Positions 6,904 through 8,207 of a stretch of DNA of 8,207 nucleotides are shown here, piece after piece. Numbering within the stretch: the first letter of the stretch is position 1; the number at the start of each line of letters is the position of its first letter. The stretch is from Dehalococcoidia bacterium (lineage in GTDB: Bacteria > Chloroflexota > Dehalococcoidia > SAR202 > UBA11138): positions 1 through 8,207 of the forward strand of contig JAAXHY010000277.1 in assembly GCA_012270665.1 (NCBI GenBank), in the 5' to 3' direction. Made by a program: the position numbers and the translations under genes. The notes beneath the pieces were generated by a model that made no database searches, was not told where the DNA came from, and saw only the letters and a list, made by a program, of their open reading frames with translations.

Positions 6904-7320
6904 CTAGACCGGCCTGAACTTCACCAGCGTATAGTCCTCTGACACGTCATCGAACACCGCCTCCACCGCCATATCTATCCGCGCGTCCTCTATCTCGCAC
7001 CCGACCAGGTTCGACGGTATCTTCGGCCCTTCGTTCAACTGGATGATCGCGTAGATGTGCGGCGTGTCCGGCTGAAAGGCCGGATGTCCAGCCTGGTAAA
7101 CGATTGTGAACGAGTATAACCTGCCCATTCCGCTTGCCCGAGTCCACTCCAGGTCATCCGAGAAGCAGTCCGGACACCGCTCCCGCGGATAGAAGAAGAT
7201 GTTCGAGCATGTCCTGCACCTCGGCAGGACGAGTTCATGCCGCTTGGCGGCGTCCCAAAATGGGCGCGACAACTCCTCATTCATCGGCGCGGGAAGCGGC
7301 TTTGCGTATGGAGTAGTCAT
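6904..7320 (-). CDS. Zn-ribbon/OB-fold protein (DUF35 type), thiolase partner
   Basis: A 138-residue two-domain protein. An N-terminal helix (ELSRPFWDAAKRHELVLPRC) leads into a rubredoxin-like zinc ribbon with Cys35, Cys38, Cys49 and Cys52. An OB fold follows from about residue 65 (MGRLYSFTIVYQAGHPAF to YTLVKFRPV). Proteins of this family bind thiolases and related condensing enzymes and help hold or channel CoA substrates; they are generally not enzymes by themselves. That agrees with the thiolase gene directly upstream on the same strand, 91 bases away. The ATG at 7320 has a modest GGGAA site about 8 bases before it. It stops with TAG, 6 bases from the end of the opposing CoA-transferase gene. 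Confidence 0.92.
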   Translation of the reverse strand: MTTPYAKPLPAPMNEELSRPFWDAAKRHELVLPRCRTCSNIFFYPRERCPDCFSDDLEWTRASGMGRLYSFTIVYQAGHPAFQPDTPHIYAIIQLNEGPKIPSNLVGCEIEDARIDMAVEAVFDDVSEDYTLVKFRPV

Positions 7321-7347
7321 GTTTTAGTTCCCGAAGTGGCTAATCGT

Positions 7348-7403
7348 CAGTCGTCAACACTCAGTTTCAGCGGCTTGATCTAACAACTGAAAACCGACGA
7401 CTG
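7348..7403. repeat. Nested inverted repeat in the thiolase/DUF35 spacer
   Basis: CAGTCGTC (7348-7355) pairs with GACGACTG (7396-7403), and inside it TTTCAG (7365-7370) pairs with CTGAAA (7387-7392). They are nested, so one imperfect hairpin of 56 bases can form on either strand. No T-tract follows on either side. It could be a degenerate palindromic intergenic repeat (REP or MITE-like) or an mRNA-processing or stability hairpin between two cotranscribed genes. Confidence 0.5.
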
Positions 7404-7411
7404 GTAACTTC

Positions 7412-8207
7412 CTAAATCGTATCCTCGGACCCGAGGACCAGCGAGCACATCTCGCTCGCCGTGCCCCCTCAACCGTTCACCATACATAAGTCGTTTCGGA
7501 GCACCTGCCTCACTCCGGCCTTGCCCATTACCTGGCGCGCGCCCTCTATGACGTGCCTGAATCCACCAGCGAGTCCGGGCTGTCCGCCGGACAGCTGACC
7601 GCCGTCTGTATTTATCGGGAACGTGCCCTTGTATGTTGTATCCGTAGATTCGTAGAACGGGCCAATCTCGCCCTTTCCGACGAATCCGGCGTCTTCGAGG
7701 CTCACGGCCACGAGTATCGTGTATCAATCATAGAATTCGGCGAACTGCATATCCGACGGCCCATACCTCGCCATCTCGAAAGCCCGTCTCGCGCTGGTGG
7801 TGACCGGGGTGGTCGTAATCCGTTCGTTCTGCCACACGTTCGCGTTCGACTGCTCCATACCGGACCCAAGCAGGTATGCCGGACGGTTTGGCAGCGCCCT
7901 GGCGCGCTCCGGAGTCGTCATTATCAGCGCCGCCGCCCCGTCGCACGGCATCACGCACTCCAGAAGCCTCAGCGGGTAGTTCACATACCTTGAATTCAAT
8001 ATGTCCTGTACGCTTGCGGGCTGCCCATGGAACACCGCATTCTCATTATCCTGCGCGTTGAAGCGCTGGTCCGCCGCGACCTTCGCCATCTGCTCCTGCG
8101 TCGTGCCGTACTCGTACATATGCCGGTTGTAGATCAGCGCGTATCCCGTTCCCGCTCCAGGAGCCATCCCATAGGGTTCCTCCCATTCGGACCGAACTGA
8201 AGCCCCG
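7412..8207 (-). CDS. SCP-x-like thiolase, C-terminal part, interrupted by two in-frame TGA codons (recoded or pseudogene; 5' end outside window)
   Basis: A thiolase-superfamily protein acting on acyl-CoA, running in from the right edge. The first 13 visible codons (GASVRSEWEEPYG) precede the Met codon at 8167, which is internal. Recognisable segments are RHMYEYGTTQEQMAKVA, YPLRLLECVMPCDGAAALIM, ARRAFEMARYGPSDMQFAEFYD, then TGA (7724-7726), YTILVAVSLEDAGFVGKGE, INTDGGQLSGGQPGLAGG, DLCMVNG, TGA (7469-7471), GGTASEMCSLVLGSEDTI, and TAG at 7412-7414. No frameshift occurs across about 265 codons, and family-like sequence continues after both TGAs. The first TGA takes the place where relatives usually have Cys in a YDC[FY]T motif. 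The GHP catalytic histidine is replaced by Gln (GQP). It is followed by the DUF35 gene, its usual partner. Explanations are selenocysteine insertion, point-mutated pseudogene, or sequence error; I cannot decide between them. Confidence 0.8.
7440..7456 (-). other. SECIS-like stem-loop after the second in-frame TGA
   Basis: On the minus strand AGCGAG pairs perfectly with CTCGCT around the loop ATGTG, which starts 18 bases after the TGA at 7469-7471. A further outer stem GAGG (7467-7470, including two bases of the TGA) can pair with CCTC (7433-7436). The loop has GU at positions 3-4, not a G in the first two positions, so the match to the bacterial consensus is imperfect. Confidence 0.35.
7695..7713 (-). 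other. SECIS-like stem-loop after the first in-frame TGA
   Basis: Read on the minus strand, TCG-T-GGC pairs with GCC-T-CGA around the 5-base loop CGTGA. That is six base pairs with one T-T mismatch. The loop starts 17 bases after the TGA and has G as its second base followed by U. The published bacterial SECIS description asks for a hairpin of this kind, with the loop roughly 16-37 bases after UGA and a G in the first two loop positions. Found by eye; such stems also arise by chance in GC-rich coding DNA. Confidence 0.35.

Noticed and set aside
7380..7727. A 115-codon minus-strand frame, considered as a frameshifted continuation of the thiolase after the first TGA
   Set aside because: The thiolase sequence continues in the original frame directly after the TGA, so no frameshift is needed; this frame has arginine-rich non-family sequence.
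7412..8207. Genome-wide reassignment of TGA as the reason for the two in-frame TGAs
   Set aside because: nadE, the kinase-like gene, the small protein, EamA and GNAT all end with TGA at sensible family lengths, and Trp is encoded by TGG throughout.
1..8207. Mobile elements, CRISPR arrays, tRNA or rRNA genes
   Set aside because: No transposase-like frame, direct-repeat array, tRNA T-loop pattern or rRNA-like sequence was seen while reading the intergenic regions.

Overview
The window is bacterial chromosomal DNA of moderate to high GC, densely packed with ten recognisable protein genes and one small membrane protein. It has no rRNA, tRNA, transposase, phage gene or CRISPR array that I can see. 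The gene set is a glutamine-type NAD synthetase, a choline-sulfatase-like sulfatase, a PPOX-fold flavin/F420 protein, a Zn-ribbon/OB-fold protein paired with an SCP-x-like thiolase, and a CoA-transferase A subunit. This resembles uncultured marine Chloroflexota such as the SAR202 group. The assignment is an inference from gene content and protein style, not a proof.

Layout. 1-875 (+) is the 3' part of nadE, whose start lies outside the window. 891-1574 (-) is a P-loop nucleotide-kinase-like protein lacking the Walker A lysine, converging on nadE. It diverges from a Fur-family metalloregulator at 1777-2226 (+). Fur converges, with a 3-base gap, on a 69-residue protein with a C-terminal membrane segment at 2230-2439 (-). 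Between that gene and the next is an AT-richer spacer holding two interleaved inverted repeats at 2512-2558. From 6064 down to 2645 (-) is a probable four-gene operon: GNAT acetyltransferase, PPOX protein, sulfatase and EamA-type permease, with gaps of about 13, 36 and 50 bases. At 6190-6897 (+) is a CoA-transferase A subunit starting with TTG and lacking a B-subunit partner. It converges on a thiolase/DUF35 pair on the minus strand: the thiolase C-terminal part at 7412-8207, then the Zn-ribbon OB-fold protein at 6904-7320, separated by a 91-base spacer with a nested inverted repeat.

The main surprise is the thiolase. Its frame is open and thiolase-like for about 265 codons down to a TAG at 7412, but it is crossed by two in-frame TGA codons at 7724-7726 and 7469-7471. 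The first sits where SCP-x-like thiolases usually carry the Cys of a Tyr-Asp-Cys motif. Each TGA is followed, 17 or 18 bases downstream, by a stem with a 5-base GU-containing loop, resembling a bacterial SECIS element. TGA is an ordinary stop elsewhere in the window (nadE, kinase, small protein, EamA, GNAT). The choices are therefore selenocysteine recoding, a young pseudogene, or sequence error. The same protein also has Gln in place of the catalytic His of the GHP motif.

How the genes may work together: the right-hand side looks like acyl-CoA chemistry (CoA transfer, thiolase-like enzyme and its DUF35 partner). The central operon looks like organosulfate-ester hydrolysis with an exporter or importer. 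NAD synthesis and Fur are housekeeping and regulatory functions.
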